From a bacterium (lineage in GTDB: Bacteria; JAJVIF01), in assembly GCA_022072165.1 (NCBI GenBank), contig JAJVIF010000001.1:1566565-1630564 (forward strand): 64,000 nt of DNA, written 5' to 3'. The first letter of the stretch is position 1, and the number at the start of each line of letters is the position of its first letter. The translations under genes and the position numbers were made by a program. Below are positions 32,695 through 40,631 of the stretch, in pieces. The notes under the pieces were generated by a model, which ran no database searches, was not told where the DNA came from, and saw only the letters and a program-made list of their open reading frames with translations.

Positions 32695-33534
32695 ATGTAC
32701 GACGTCACTATGAAGCAGCTGCTCGAAGCGGGGATCCACTTCGGCCACCAGACCAAGCGCTGGAATCCGAAGATGCGCCCCTACATTTACACCCAGCGCA
32801 ACGGCATTTACGTGATGGACCTGCAGCAGACCCTCAAGATGCTGAAGGAAGCCTACAACTTCGTGGTTGATGTCACGAAGAACGGCGGCACCGTCATGTT
32901 TGTCGGGACCAAGAAGCAGGCCCAGGACAGCATCGCCTTCGAGGCGACCCGCTGCGGCTCGCCCTTTGTCAACCATCGCTGGCTGGGCGGCACGATGACC
33001 AACTTCGGCACCATGCAGGCCCGGATCCGCGAGCGCAACGACCTCGACAAAGCCTTCCAGGAAGGGGGCTTCGCTCTCCGCACCAAGAAGGAGAATCAGA
33101 AGCTCTCCCAGAAGCTGGAGCGGATGAATCGCTTCTTCTTCGGGCTCAAGGACCTCAAGCGCCTCCCCGATGCCCTCTTCATCATCGACCTGAAGAAGGA
33201 GCAGAACGCGGTCAAAGAGGCCAAGAAGCTCCACATCCCGGTGGTTGGCATCATCGACACCAACTGCGACCCCGATGATGCGGACTATCCGATCCCGGGG
33301 AACGATGACGCCATCCGCGCCATCAAGCTCTTCTGCCAGACCATGTCCAACGCGGTCATGGAAGGCAAGGAGGGGCAGGATGCTCCGATGACTGAAAGCC
33401 AGAGCGCGAAGGCCGCCGAAGCCCCGGTGGTCCCGAGCATTCCGGTGGAGGAATTCCTCGCCGACGCCGCTGTGCTGGCCTCGCCGGCTCCCCCGGCGGA
33501 CCTCTCCCCCAGCGGTGGCATCATCCTCGAGTAG
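32695..33534 (+). CDS. rpsB: 30S ribosomal protein S2
   Basis: A 279-residue S2 with the family signatures MKQLLEAGIHFGHQTKRWNP, RNGIYVMDLQQT, WLGGTMTN and LPDALFIIDLKKEQNAV. S2 binds 16S rRNA late in assembly and helps recruit S1. The last 45 residues are an Ala/Pro/Glu extension beyond the usual C-terminus. The gene stands alone: a strong terminator follows it and tsf, its near-universal partner, is not next to it. Confidence 0.97.
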   Translation: MYDVTMKQLLEAGIHFGHQTKRWNPKMRPYIYTQRNGIYVMDLQQTLKMLKEAYNFVVDVTKNGGTVMFVGTKKQAQDSIAFEATRCGSPFVNHRWLGGTMTNFGTMQARIRERNDLDKAFQEGGFALRTKKENQKLSQKLERMNRFFFGLKDLKRLPDALFIIDLKKEQNAVKEAKKLHIPVVGIIDTNCDPDDADYPIPGNDDAIRAIKLFCQTMSNAVMEGKEGQDAPMTESQSAKAAEAPVVPSIPVEEFLADAAVLASPAPPADLSPSGGIILE

Positions 33535-33560
33535 TCGCCGCTTCGCAGAACACCACATCA

Positions 33561-33596
33561 CGCCCCCCGGTCCGCCGGGGGGCGTTGCGCTTGTTT
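33561..33596 (+). terminator. Rho-independent terminator of rpsB
   Basis: A ten-bp stem (CGCCCCCCGG, 33561-33570; CCGGGGGGCG, 33575-33584) with a TCCG loop, followed by TTGCGCTTGTTT. It lies 26 bp after the rpsB stop. Confidence 0.8.
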
Positions 33597-33629
33597 GGGG
33601 AACGGCGAAGGCTGCGCTTGGAGTCCGGA

Positions 33630-34538
33630 CTATCGCGCCCGGAGCCAGCAGGCCAGCTCCTGCTCAAACTGCGGGGACCTGAGGCGAAAGAGCAGCGGCG
33701 ACAGATAGCAACTCTGCGCCTGGGCTTCGCGACGAATCTCGCGAATCCCCCGCCGTGTTTGTCGACAGTGATCCGCATTAAGCCCTTCCGCTGCCGGGGC
33801 CTGCCGCAGGAAGTCCTCCAGGATCGTCAGGTCCTGTACCCAGCCCAGCTGTTTACCCAGCAGGTCCGCCGCCTGCACGAGGGGTGTCACCGACTCTGGG
33901 GCGAGGCGTTCGATGACCAGCAGGTGATACCAGGTCGTCTTCACTCGTTTGCGCCATTCATGGAACTCAGGCACCGACGCCTTCCCGGCCCGGGCGCGGA
34001 GCCCCAGCTGATGTCCCTGCCGGTATCCCCGGCTGATGGCGGTCACCAGATGTGCTGGCGTTAACTGATCAAGCGGCCAGTCCTGCGACCGCCCAAGATG
34101 CGTCCGCAGCGATGCTGCGACGGACTGACACGCGACTTCATCGAGCCCCCCGGCACTCAGTTCCTGCGCCCGACGATCCACCAGTCGCTGCCGAATCGGG
34201 GCAGTGGTGGTGGGGTCGAGAATCAGCAGGACCCCGGCGCGATCCCAGGTCGCGACCAGCGCCGCCGCATCCCGGGCCTGCGCCAGCCGGCGTCCGGCAT
34301 CCCGCAGGGTGGTGTTCTCCTGCTCCCAGGTGAGAGGGTCGAGGACCGGTCGACAGAGGCGTAACAGCGCACGAGCCTGTTTGAGGCGTCGACGGGTCAC
34401 GGCAACTCGCTGATCCAGCAGCGTGGTGTCACCGGATTCCAGTTGCTTGAGCGCCTTGCCAAGACGTCCGGTGTAGATCCGCAGGAGCCCTGACCCCAGG
34501 GGGATTTCGGGACGCAGCGCCAGGGGAGAGAAGACCAT
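33630..34538 (-). CDS. CHAD domain protein
   Basis: A 302-residue, almost fully helical protein with the CHAD pattern: VAVTRRRLKQARALLRLCRP, LRDAGRRLAQARDAAALVAT and VPEFHEWRKRVKTTWYHLLV. CHAD domains bind inorganic polyphosphate through conserved Arg, Lys and His residues and often accompany a CYTH domain, which is missing here. A role in polyphosphate handling is inferred from the family. Confidence 0.85.
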   Translation of the reverse strand: MVFSPLALRPEIPLGSGLLRIYTGRLGKALKQLESGDTTLLDQRVAVTRRRLKQARALLRLCRPVLDPLTWEQENTTLRDAGRRLAQARDAAALVATWDRAGVLLILDPTTTAPIRQRLVDRRAQELSAGGLDEVACQSVAASLRTHLGRSQDWPLDQLTPAHLVTAISRGYRQGHQLGLRARAGKASVPEFHEWRKRVKTTWYHLLVIERLAPESVTPLVQAADLLGKQLGWVQDLTILEDFLRQAPAAEGLNADHCRQTRRGIREIRREAQAQSCYLSPLLFRLRSPQFEQELACWLRAR

Positions 34539-34622
34539 GAAGGCAGGGTACTCCAGTCGCGACGATGCGCAGGCCGCGGCATCGTGGTCGGGTGTGATTG
34601 ACGGATGGCAGGCGACGAGCCG

Positions 34623-35417
34623 TTACTCCACTGGACGGCTCAGTTCCCGGAAGTTGTGCGGCACCCAGAGGTGCCACACAGGATCCAGTTCGCACAGCTC
34701 CAGTGGCAACGACCGGTCGAGCTGCCAGGGTCCCCCCTCCTGGGCGAGATCCAGCAGCGGATTCAGCAGTGCCAGGGGAATGTCCCAGCGCTCCCGCATC
34801 GACCAGAGCGTAAACCCCACCCGGATGCGAAACGCCTTTGAGTCATAGCGCTCCAGATACTCCTGCAGCTTGGGGGGATTCAGAAAGCCGAAGCGGTAGA
34901 GCGACCGGAAAAAGGGAATGAGTCCGCCGGCCAGATCAAAGCGCTGGATGCAGTCGAGGAAGGTCTTCTCGAAGTCGGTGACTTCCACCGGCAGATCGTC
35001 CTTGTAGTAGACCGTCCGCACCCCAAAGAAATCGGTGGTATGGACCGGCACAAAGTCCATCTGCTGGAAGCTGAAAGGCGTAAAGCGTTTGGGGCTGGTG
35101 ATGATGACCCGGGGGAAGCGCCCCTCGATGAGCCCATAGATGGTCAGCGCGGACCGATGAGAGAAGCAGTAGGGACTCACGATCCGGCTGCCGATGAGAA
35201 ACATGTCCGGGGCATACGCCGCAAAGGTGGTGTCATCCTGCCGCGCTTCCCACGGGACGATGGTGTAGAGCCCGCCCTTGATGCGCTTGAGGTACCGGCG
35301 CGTGGTGGCGTAGTGGAGGGCGTTCCGGGCCTGCTGGACGTCCGGAAAGAGGGGCTTCACCTCCTCGAGGGAGAAGACCCGCTGACCGTAAAAGCGCTCG
35401 TAGAGCCGGGGGACCAT
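34623..35417 (-). CDS. AbiEi-like antitoxin / transcriptional regulator, orphan
   Basis: A 264-residue protein with an N-terminal winged helix (VFSLEEVKPLFPDVQQARNA, LHYATTRRYLKRIKGGLYTI), then the AbiEi C-terminal nucleotidyltransferase-antitoxin region with YCFSHRSALTIYGLIEG and VEVTDFEKTFLDCIQRFDLA. In AbiE systems this antitoxin represses its operon and counters the AbiEii nucleotidyltransferase toxin. No toxin gene lies on either side: the neighbours encode a CHAD protein and a sugar dehydrogenase. It may be a stand-alone regulator. Confidence 0.75.
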   Translation of the reverse strand: MVPRLYERFYGQRVFSLEEVKPLFPDVQQARNALHYATTRRYLKRIKGGLYTIVPWEARQDDTTFAAYAPDMFLIGSRIVSPYCFSHRSALTIYGLIEGRFPRVIITSPKRFTPFSFQQMDFVPVHTTDFFGVRTVYYKDDLPVEVTDFEKTFLDCIQRFDLAGGLIPFFRSLYRFGFLNPPKLQEYLERYDSKAFRIRVGFTLWSMRERWDIPLALLNPLLDLAQEGGPWQLDRSLPLELCELDPVWHLWVPHNFRELSRPVE

Positions 35418-35438
35418 CAGGGGCGAGTGTACAGGGAC

Positions 35439-36557
35439 CTAGCGACGACGCACCCGGAAGATGCGACCGCCGAAATCATCGCTCACATAGAGCTGCCCAT
35501 CGGCACCGGTAATGCAGTCCACCGGACGGCCCCAGACACGATCTTTGCTCTGCAGGAACCCACTTAAGAAGACTTCCGCCTTTTTGGGGACGCCCTTCTC
35601 AAAGTCGAGGCGCATCACCTCGTAGCCCTTTTTGTACGACGAGTTCCAGCTGCCGTGGAAGGCGATGAAGAGGTCGCCCTGGTACTCAGCGGGCCAGGCA
35701 GTCCCGGTGTAGAAACCGAGTCCCAGCGGCGCCGTGTGCGCGGAAAACTCCCAGGCCGGCGGGATGGTGGCGGCGACTTTCTCAGGGTCGATGTTGCCGA
35801 ACTCGGGGTCCGGCACCCGGTTGCCGTAGGCATAGGGCCAGCCATAGAAGCCCCCATCGACCACCTGATATAGGCACTCCGGTGGCAGCTCATTGCCCAG
35901 CCAGTCGCGACCATTGTTGGTCGCCCAAAGACGCCCCCGGCTGTCGAACGCGATCCCGACCGCGTTCCGCAAGCCTGTGGCATAGAGTCGTCGCTGCTTC
36001 CCCTCGGGAGTCATGGCAATGATGCTGGCCCGTTCGGGATTGTCTTCCAGACAGACATTGCAGGTGGAGCCGATCGACACCAGGAGGGTCGAGCCATCGG
36101 GGGTAAAGGTGATGGTGCGGGAGAAGTGCCCGCCGCCACCGGGGAGGTCTGCGATTTTCTCCGGTGCGGCATCAGGCTTCAGGTCGTGGTTGTCATCCCG
36201 GAACCGGACCACCCGATCGGTGCCGGCGACATAGAGCCAGCCCTCATGGAACGCCAGCCCGTGCGCCTGCTTGATGTTGCTGACCACCTGCACAACCCGG
36301 TCCGGGACGCCGTCCTTGTCTTTGTCAGGCAACGCCACCACCGCATCCCGGTCGATGATAGAGGCATAGAGGACGCCGGTAGTGGGATGCACGGCCATGA
36401 GCCGGACTTTCCCCAGTCCGGAGGCAAAGACATCGACCGTGAAACCAGGGGGGACCGTGACCCCGGTCGCCGGCTCCGCCGCGACAGGGGCTGATCCACC
36501 TGCCAGGAGGGTGACACCCAGCAGCAGCGACAGCAGCGGTCCGGTGAAAGGTCGCAT
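35439..36557 (-). CDS. PQQ-type glucose/sorbosone dehydrogenase-like protein
   Basis: A 372-residue secreted six-bladed beta-propeller starting at ATG 36557, one base after the upstream stop. Signal peptide PLLSLLLGVTLLAGGSAPVA. Family signatures: QAHGLAFHEGWLYVAGTD, GLRNAVGIAFDSRGRLWATN, GWPYAYGNRVPDPEFG and WGRPVDCITGADGQLYVSDD. Such enzymes oxidise aldoses in the periplasm using PQQ. The GSTCNVCLEDNPERAS segment carries a CxxC that may form a disulfide. Enzyme activity is inferred; some relatives lack it. Confidence 0.8.
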   Translation of the reverse strand: MRPFTGPLLSLLLGVTLLAGGSAPVAAEPATGVTVPPGFTVDVFASGLGKVRLMAVHPTTGVLYASIIDRDAVVALPDKDKDGVPDRVVQVVSNIKQAHGLAFHEGWLYVAGTDRVVRFRDDNHDLKPDAAPEKIADLPGGGGHFSRTITFTPDGSTLLVSIGSTCNVCLEDNPERASIIAMTPEGKQRRLYATGLRNAVGIAFDSRGRLWATNNGRDWLGNELPPECLYQVVDGGFYGWPYAYGNRVPDPEFGNIDPEKVAATIPPAWEFSAHTAPLGLGFYTGTAWPAEYQGDLFIAFHGSWNSSYKKGYEVMRLDFEKGVPKKAEVFLSGFLQSKDRVWGRPVDCITGADGQLYVSDDFGGRIFRVRRR

Positions 36558-36558
36558 C

Positions 36559-37794
36559 CTAGGGGAGCTTATCCAGTCGATAGATGCGGCCGCCGGTGTC
36601 ATCGCTGATTAGCAGTGCGTTGCCGAACTGCAGACAGTCGACCGGACGTCCGATGGCGGGATTGTTTCCCTGTCGGAAGTTCCAGACCACCGCTTCATCG
36701 CTCACTGGCTTCTGGGTGACGGGGTCAAAGTGGACCCGACGGACCTCGTAACCGACGGGCACATTCGGCACCCAGGAGCCGCGGAGCGCGACATAGGCAT
36801 CGCCCAGCTTATCCAGCCCCCAGTGCTTGGTCTGCCAGAAGCAGAGCCCCATCGGCGCTTTGTGCGCGCCGAATTCCCATTCAGCAGGGCGAGTCGCGGC
36901 GACTTTGTCAGGATTCGAGGGACCGTGCATCGGGTCGGGAATGACGACACCGTTGTTGGAGTAGGCATAGGGCCAGCCATAGAAACCCTGGTCCACGATC
37001 TCCCACATCGACTCATTGGGGAGGAAGTCCCCGAGGCTGTCCTGCCCGTTGTTCACCGCCCAGATGTTTTGGGTGCCGGGCCGGAAGGCGACTCCCACAC
37101 TGTTCCGGAGCCCTGAGGCGAACATCCGTCCGCCCGTGCCATCCATGTTGTACTCCCAGATGGTGGCGCGGTACTGATTGGTCTCGATGTTGTTGTTGGA
37201 CTGGGAGCCGATGGAGACATAGAGCTTCCGGTTGTACGGATTCACGCGGGGAGTACGGGTGTTGTGGCCGCCTGTGGGGAAGCCACTGATGATGACCTGC
37301 GGCGCAGCGTCCGCGACCCGGTCGCCGTCATCATCACGGAAGCGCGAGACCTGGCTCGGCTCGCCGATGTAGAACCAGCCCCGAAAATAGTCGATGCCGT
37401 GATTGCCGGAGCGCCCAGAGACGGCAGTCGTTTTGTCTTCGGCGTACCCATCGCCATCGAGGTCGCGCAGCACCGTAATGCGTTGCCCGCCCCGTTCGGC
37501 CACCCAGACTTCATCGCCACGACGTGTCAGGTGTCGGGGACCCGCCAGTCCATCGGCAAAGATGGAGAGCTGATAGCCAGCGATGACCTGGATCTGCGGA
37601 TTGGCAGGAGGGGCGGTCAGGGTCCGGACATCAACGATGGGTCCGGGATTCGGTTCCTCCGGAATCAGCGGCAGTTCCGGTCCGGGGTCGGGGATCGGGC
37701 TGCCTGGGTCGGCGGGTAATGGTGCCGAGGTGCCGCTGCTACAGGCAGCGAGCGACAGAAGTCCGGCGCAGCAGAGGAGCGTGAGCAGGCGCAT
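36559..37794 (-). CDS. PQQ-type sugar dehydrogenase-like lipoprotein
   Basis: A 411-residue lipoprotein from ATG 37794, with GGAGG seven bases upstream; the frame is open for 180 more bases but lacks a start with a signal peptide. Lipobox LSLAAC, then a Pro-rich linker of about 45 residues, then a beta-propeller close to the neighbouring protein (NHGIDYFRGWFYIGEP, GLRNSVGVAFRPGTQNIWAV, GWPYAYSNNGVVIPDP, GRPVDCLQFGNALLISDD). The two genes are tandem paralogues one base apart, so probably co-translated; one is anchored, the other soluble. Confidence 0.8.
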   Translation of the reverse strand: MRLLTLLCCAGLLSLAACSSGTSAPLPADPGSPIPDPGPELPLIPEEPNPGPIVDVRTLTAPPANPQIQVIAGYQLSIFADGLAGPRHLTRRGDEVWVAERGGQRITVLRDLDGDGYAEDKTTAVSGRSGNHGIDYFRGWFYIGEPSQVSRFRDDDGDRVADAAPQVIISGFPTGGHNTRTPRVNPYNRKLYVSIGSQSNNNIETNQYRATIWEYNMDGTGGRMFASGLRNSVGVAFRPGTQNIWAVNNGQDSLGDFLPNESMWEIVDQGFYGWPYAYSNNGVVIPDPMHGPSNPDKVAATRPAEWEFGAHKAPMGLCFWQTKHWGLDKLGDAYVALRGSWVPNVPVGYEVRRVHFDPVTQKPVSDEAVVWNFRQGNNPAIGRPVDCLQFGNALLISDDTGGRIYRLDKLP

Positions 37795-37900
37795 GACAGG
37801 CCTCCATGCCGTCGAAGACGACCAGGCACAGGATAGGCAGCGGCTTAATCGTACCGAATTCTGCCCGGTCCAGCGTCTCGGGGCAGCAGGCTCGCTGCTC

Positions 37901-39253
37901 CTACGGACGCCCGATGCCGTGGTACTCCCAGCCGGCGGTCCGCATGGCGGCGGGGTCGAGGAGATTCCGGCCATCGAAGAGGACCGGTTGCCGCATCACG
38001 CCTTTGATGGCGCTCCAGTTCAGGGCGGCATATTGCGGCCATTCCGTGCAGAGGAGGACTCCATCTGCCCCGGCGGCGCACTCCTCCGGCGTGTCGAAAA
38101 AGGTGCAGCCACCAAACGCCTGCGCGGCCCGGGAGACCGCGACCGGGTCGGTGGCCCGGAGCTGGACCCCCTCGCGATGCAGTTCCTTCATGATGTCCAG
38201 CGCTGGGCTCTCACGGATATCGTCCGTCTGCGGCTTAAACGACAACCCGAACACCGCCAGCGTGATGGCCGGAAACTCCGCGCCATACGCCCGCCGGATC
38301 CGCTGTGTGAACCGGTAGCGCTGGAGCTTGTTCACCTCGATGACCGCATTTAGCAGCGTGAACTGATACCCTTGGGAGCCTGCTTTGAAGCTGAGGGCTT
38401 TGGTGTCCTTGGGGAAGCAGGAGCCGCCGAAGCCAAGCCCGGCGTTGAGGAACTGTCGTCCAATACGGGTGTCGAGGCCGATGCCTTCCGCCACTTCCGT
38501 GACATCCGCCCCCAGGAGCTCTGAGAGATTCGCGATCTCATTGATGAAGCTGATCTTGGTCGCGAGAAAAGCGTTAGCGGCGTACTTGATCAGTTCTGCT
38601 GTCGGCGGGGTCGTCGCGACCACCGGGACCGGCACCCGGCGATCTCCCCGGGCGGGGGGAATCAGCGACGATCCGTCGTAGCGGCCATGAATCACCGGCT
38701 CGTACAACTCCCGCATCGCGGTCAGACCGGCGCTGTCGATGGTCCCCAGCACGATACGATCGGGATGAAAGGTGTCGTAGACCGCCTGCCCTTCCCGGAG
38801 GAACTCGGGGTTGGACACGATGATCGGGTCGTGATGCGTCGGATGGGCGTCTCTGAAGAGTCGACGGAAGTAATCGTTGGTGCCGGGGGGGACCGTGCTC
38901 TTGAGGATGATCACGGCCTCGGGTCCGGCATGCCGGGCCAGGCTCAGGGCCACCGACTGCAGACTCTCGAGGCGGATCTCCCAATTTTCGCCCGTCGGCG
39001 TATCGACCGTCACAAAGATGACATCGGCATCGATACAGACCGCGTACTCCTCCGTGAAGGTGAGCCGTCCCCGCCGGATGTTCTCCAGCACCAGGGGCTC
39101 GAGGCCCGGCTCCCAGATCGGGAGGAGGCCATCCCGCAGACGAGTGATCTTGACGGTATCGATATCGAGGCCCGTCACCTGATGCCCGAGTTCGGCACAG
39201 GTGGCAGCAGTTGCCAGCCCGACATATCCGACCCCGATGACGACGATCTTCAT
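37901..39253 (-). CDS. ugd: UDP-glucose 6-dehydrogenase
   Basis: A 450-residue enzyme from ATG 39253; a longer frame upstream to 39481 covers the 3' end of the phage-like block and is rejected. The NAD-binding fold opens MKIVVIGVGYVGLATAATCA; VDTPTGENWEIRL and LKSTVPPGTNDYF follow. The catalytic Cys is in GFGGSCFPKDTKAL (about residue 277), with KYAANAFLATKISFINE before it and VFGLSFKPQTDDIRESPA in the C-terminal domain. It oxidises UDP-glucose to UDP-glucuronate, a precursor of capsule and other acidic glycans. It fits with the sugar phosphomutase and O-antigen ligase-like genes at 52.6-55.7 kb. Confidence 0.93.
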   Translation of the reverse strand: MKIVVIGVGYVGLATAATCAELGHQVTGLDIDTVKITRLRDGLLPIWEPGLEPLVLENIRRGRLTFTEEYAVCIDADVIFVTVDTPTGENWEIRLESLQSVALSLARHAGPEAVIILKSTVPPGTNDYFRRLFRDAHPTHHDPIIVSNPEFLREGQAVYDTFHPDRIVLGTIDSAGLTAMRELYEPVIHGRYDGSSLIPPARGDRRVPVPVVATTPPTAELIKYAANAFLATKISFINEIANLSELLGADVTEVAEGIGLDTRIGRQFLNAGLGFGGSCFPKDTKALSFKAGSQGYQFTLLNAVIEVNKLQRYRFTQRIRRAYGAEFPAITLAVFGLSFKPQTDDIRESPALDIMKELHREGVQLRATDPVAVSRAAQAFGGCTFFDTPEECAAGADGVLLCTEWPQYAALNWSAIKGVMRQPVLFDGRNLLDPAAMRTAGWEYHGIGRP

Positions 39254-39302
39254 GACACGCTGCCCTTCTGGTGAGAGTCCGGACCTCTCACACGAGGAGC
39301 CG

Positions 39303-39308
39303 ATTATA
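39303..39308 (-). promoter_or_regulatory. -10 element for ugd
   Basis: A perfect TATAAT on the minus strand in the 74-bp gap between ugd and the phage-like block, giving a leader of about 43 nucleotides. The -35 is weak. Confidence 0.45.
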
Positions 39309-39327
39309 GAGACCCCGTCGTCAGACT

Positions 39328-39720
39328 TTACTCCTCCCAGGTGACCAAAAGTTCCCCATAGAAGCGTCCCGCTTCCGGAGCCGATTCCAGGACGGTCGGG
39401 AGATTGCATTGCAGCCAGAGCGTGATGGCCGCGCCGGGAGCCATGTCCGGGAGTCCGACCGGTGCGGTGAGGTCGTGCCACTCCTCGTACCAGATATACA
39501 ACGCACCAGCCTGCAGCAGCGCAACGCTGTGGGCATCGTGGCCGATGGCGGCGAGCTCGACCTGTCGCATGGCCGGTGCACCATCCGCCCCCCGACTGTT
39601 GAACAACTGCAGTGGGATCGGTGCGCTGGTCCCCCGGTGGTAGAGCGTCCCCAGATCCAGCAGCGCCAGCCGTTGATCAGGATCTTCTGTAGTCCAGACA
39701 GAAATTGCGGACGTCAGCAT
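39328..39720 (-). CDS. Phage-like structural block: small protein, last gene
   Basis: A 130-residue protein at the 3' end of the block. It includes LYHRGTSAPIPLQLFNSRG and IWYEEWHDLTAPVGLPDMAP, beta-rich with several Trp, which could suit a virion fibre or tail component. It begins two bases after the preceding stop. I do not recognise a family. The position after the large tail-like genes is its only functional hint. Confidence 0.6.
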   Translation of the reverse strand: MLTSAISVWTTEDPDQRLALLDLGTLYHRGTSAPIPLQLFNSRGADGAPAMRQVELAAIGHDAHSVALLQAGALYIWYEEWHDLTAPVGLPDMAPGAAITLWLQCNLPTVLESAPEAGRFYGELLVTWEE

Positions 39721-39722
39721 CT

Positions 39723-40628
39723 CTACCCTCCAAACGGTACGGGAATGACAAACTGGTAATCCTGCGCCGGGACCTGCCCACTCCAGGCGAACTCATCGAC
39801 CAACGTGCGCTGTAGCCGACGCACCGGCAGGGGTCCGGTGATCGCGCTCAGGGGCTGCACCGCATCGGCCCAGGCGGTCGCCTCCATGAACGCGATGCCG
39901 TTGAAACGTCGCTCGAACGGCGGCTTGCCCCGCTTCCCTCCCTGATAGGACGCTGCCCCATGACTGACCTCCAGCGTCCAGTCCCCAGAGGGCAACGGCA
40001 CGGGGTCGGTGAATAGCGATGGCATGGCTGACGCTTCCGGCAACGGCGGATCGTCCTGCAGCAGAAAGGCGTACTCAGGCAGATCAAGACGAGGCCAGAT
40101 GGTGTTCGCGAACGACGGACCCAGCGTCGCGAGATTGCAACTGATGACCGCAAGTCCGTGATTGACATACCACGGGTCGGCATCCCGCTGGTACCAGGTC
40201 ATATGGCGACGCTCCAGCCCATGTCCCAGGATGAAGCCAGCCCCTCCGGGGCGCAAGCGAAGCCAGGGAGTCCGCTGGTCGGGCAGGTCGGGATCACAAA
40301 GCAGCAGGGCAAATCGATAGTAACGATCCCGCTTCACAATCTGCCCGAACTCCGCAGAGTAGCTCTGTTGCACCCGTTCATACCCCGTGAAGGTGTACCC
40401 CGCCAGTGCAATCAGCTCCGGCAGGGAACCCCCGCCTGGAGTGCGGAGACGGACCACCGAGGGGCGGAGTCGCGGCGCATCGAATCCGCTGCCGCCATAG
40501 GTGTGATGCTCCCAGGTGACCCGCAGGGCGCAAAGGTCGACTTCCTGCGGAATGCGATGAAGTCGGAGGGGCGCATCGGGCCAGAGGGGAGTGGTGAAGT
40601 CGGGATAGAGCACCAGCGGATCGGTCAT
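39723..40628 (-). CDS. Phage-like structural block: tail-associated protein of unknown family
   Basis: A 301-residue protein rich in Arg, Trp and Pro. It opens MTDPLVLYPDFTTPLWPDAP, has VRLRTPGGGSLPELIALAGY and, near the end, LEVSHGAASYQGGKRGKPPF. The beta-rich composition suits a baseplate or tail-tip part. It follows the 779-residue hub-like gene by three bases and is likely co-translated with it. No known family was recognised. Confidence 0.6.
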   Translation of the reverse strand: MTDPLVLYPDFTTPLWPDAPLRLHRIPQEVDLCALRVTWEHHTYGGSGFDAPRLRPSVVRLRTPGGGSLPELIALAGYTFTGYERVQQSYSAEFGQIVKRDRYYRFALLLCDPDLPDQRTPWLRLRPGGAGFILGHGLERRHMTWYQRDADPWYVNHGLAVISCNLATLGPSFANTIWPRLDLPEYAFLLQDDPPLPEASAMPSLFTDPVPLPSGDWTLEVSHGAASYQGGKRGKPPFERRFNGIAFMEATAWADAVQPLSAITGPLPVRRLQRTLVDEFAWSGQVPAQDYQFVIPVPFGG

Positions 40629-40631
40629 GGA

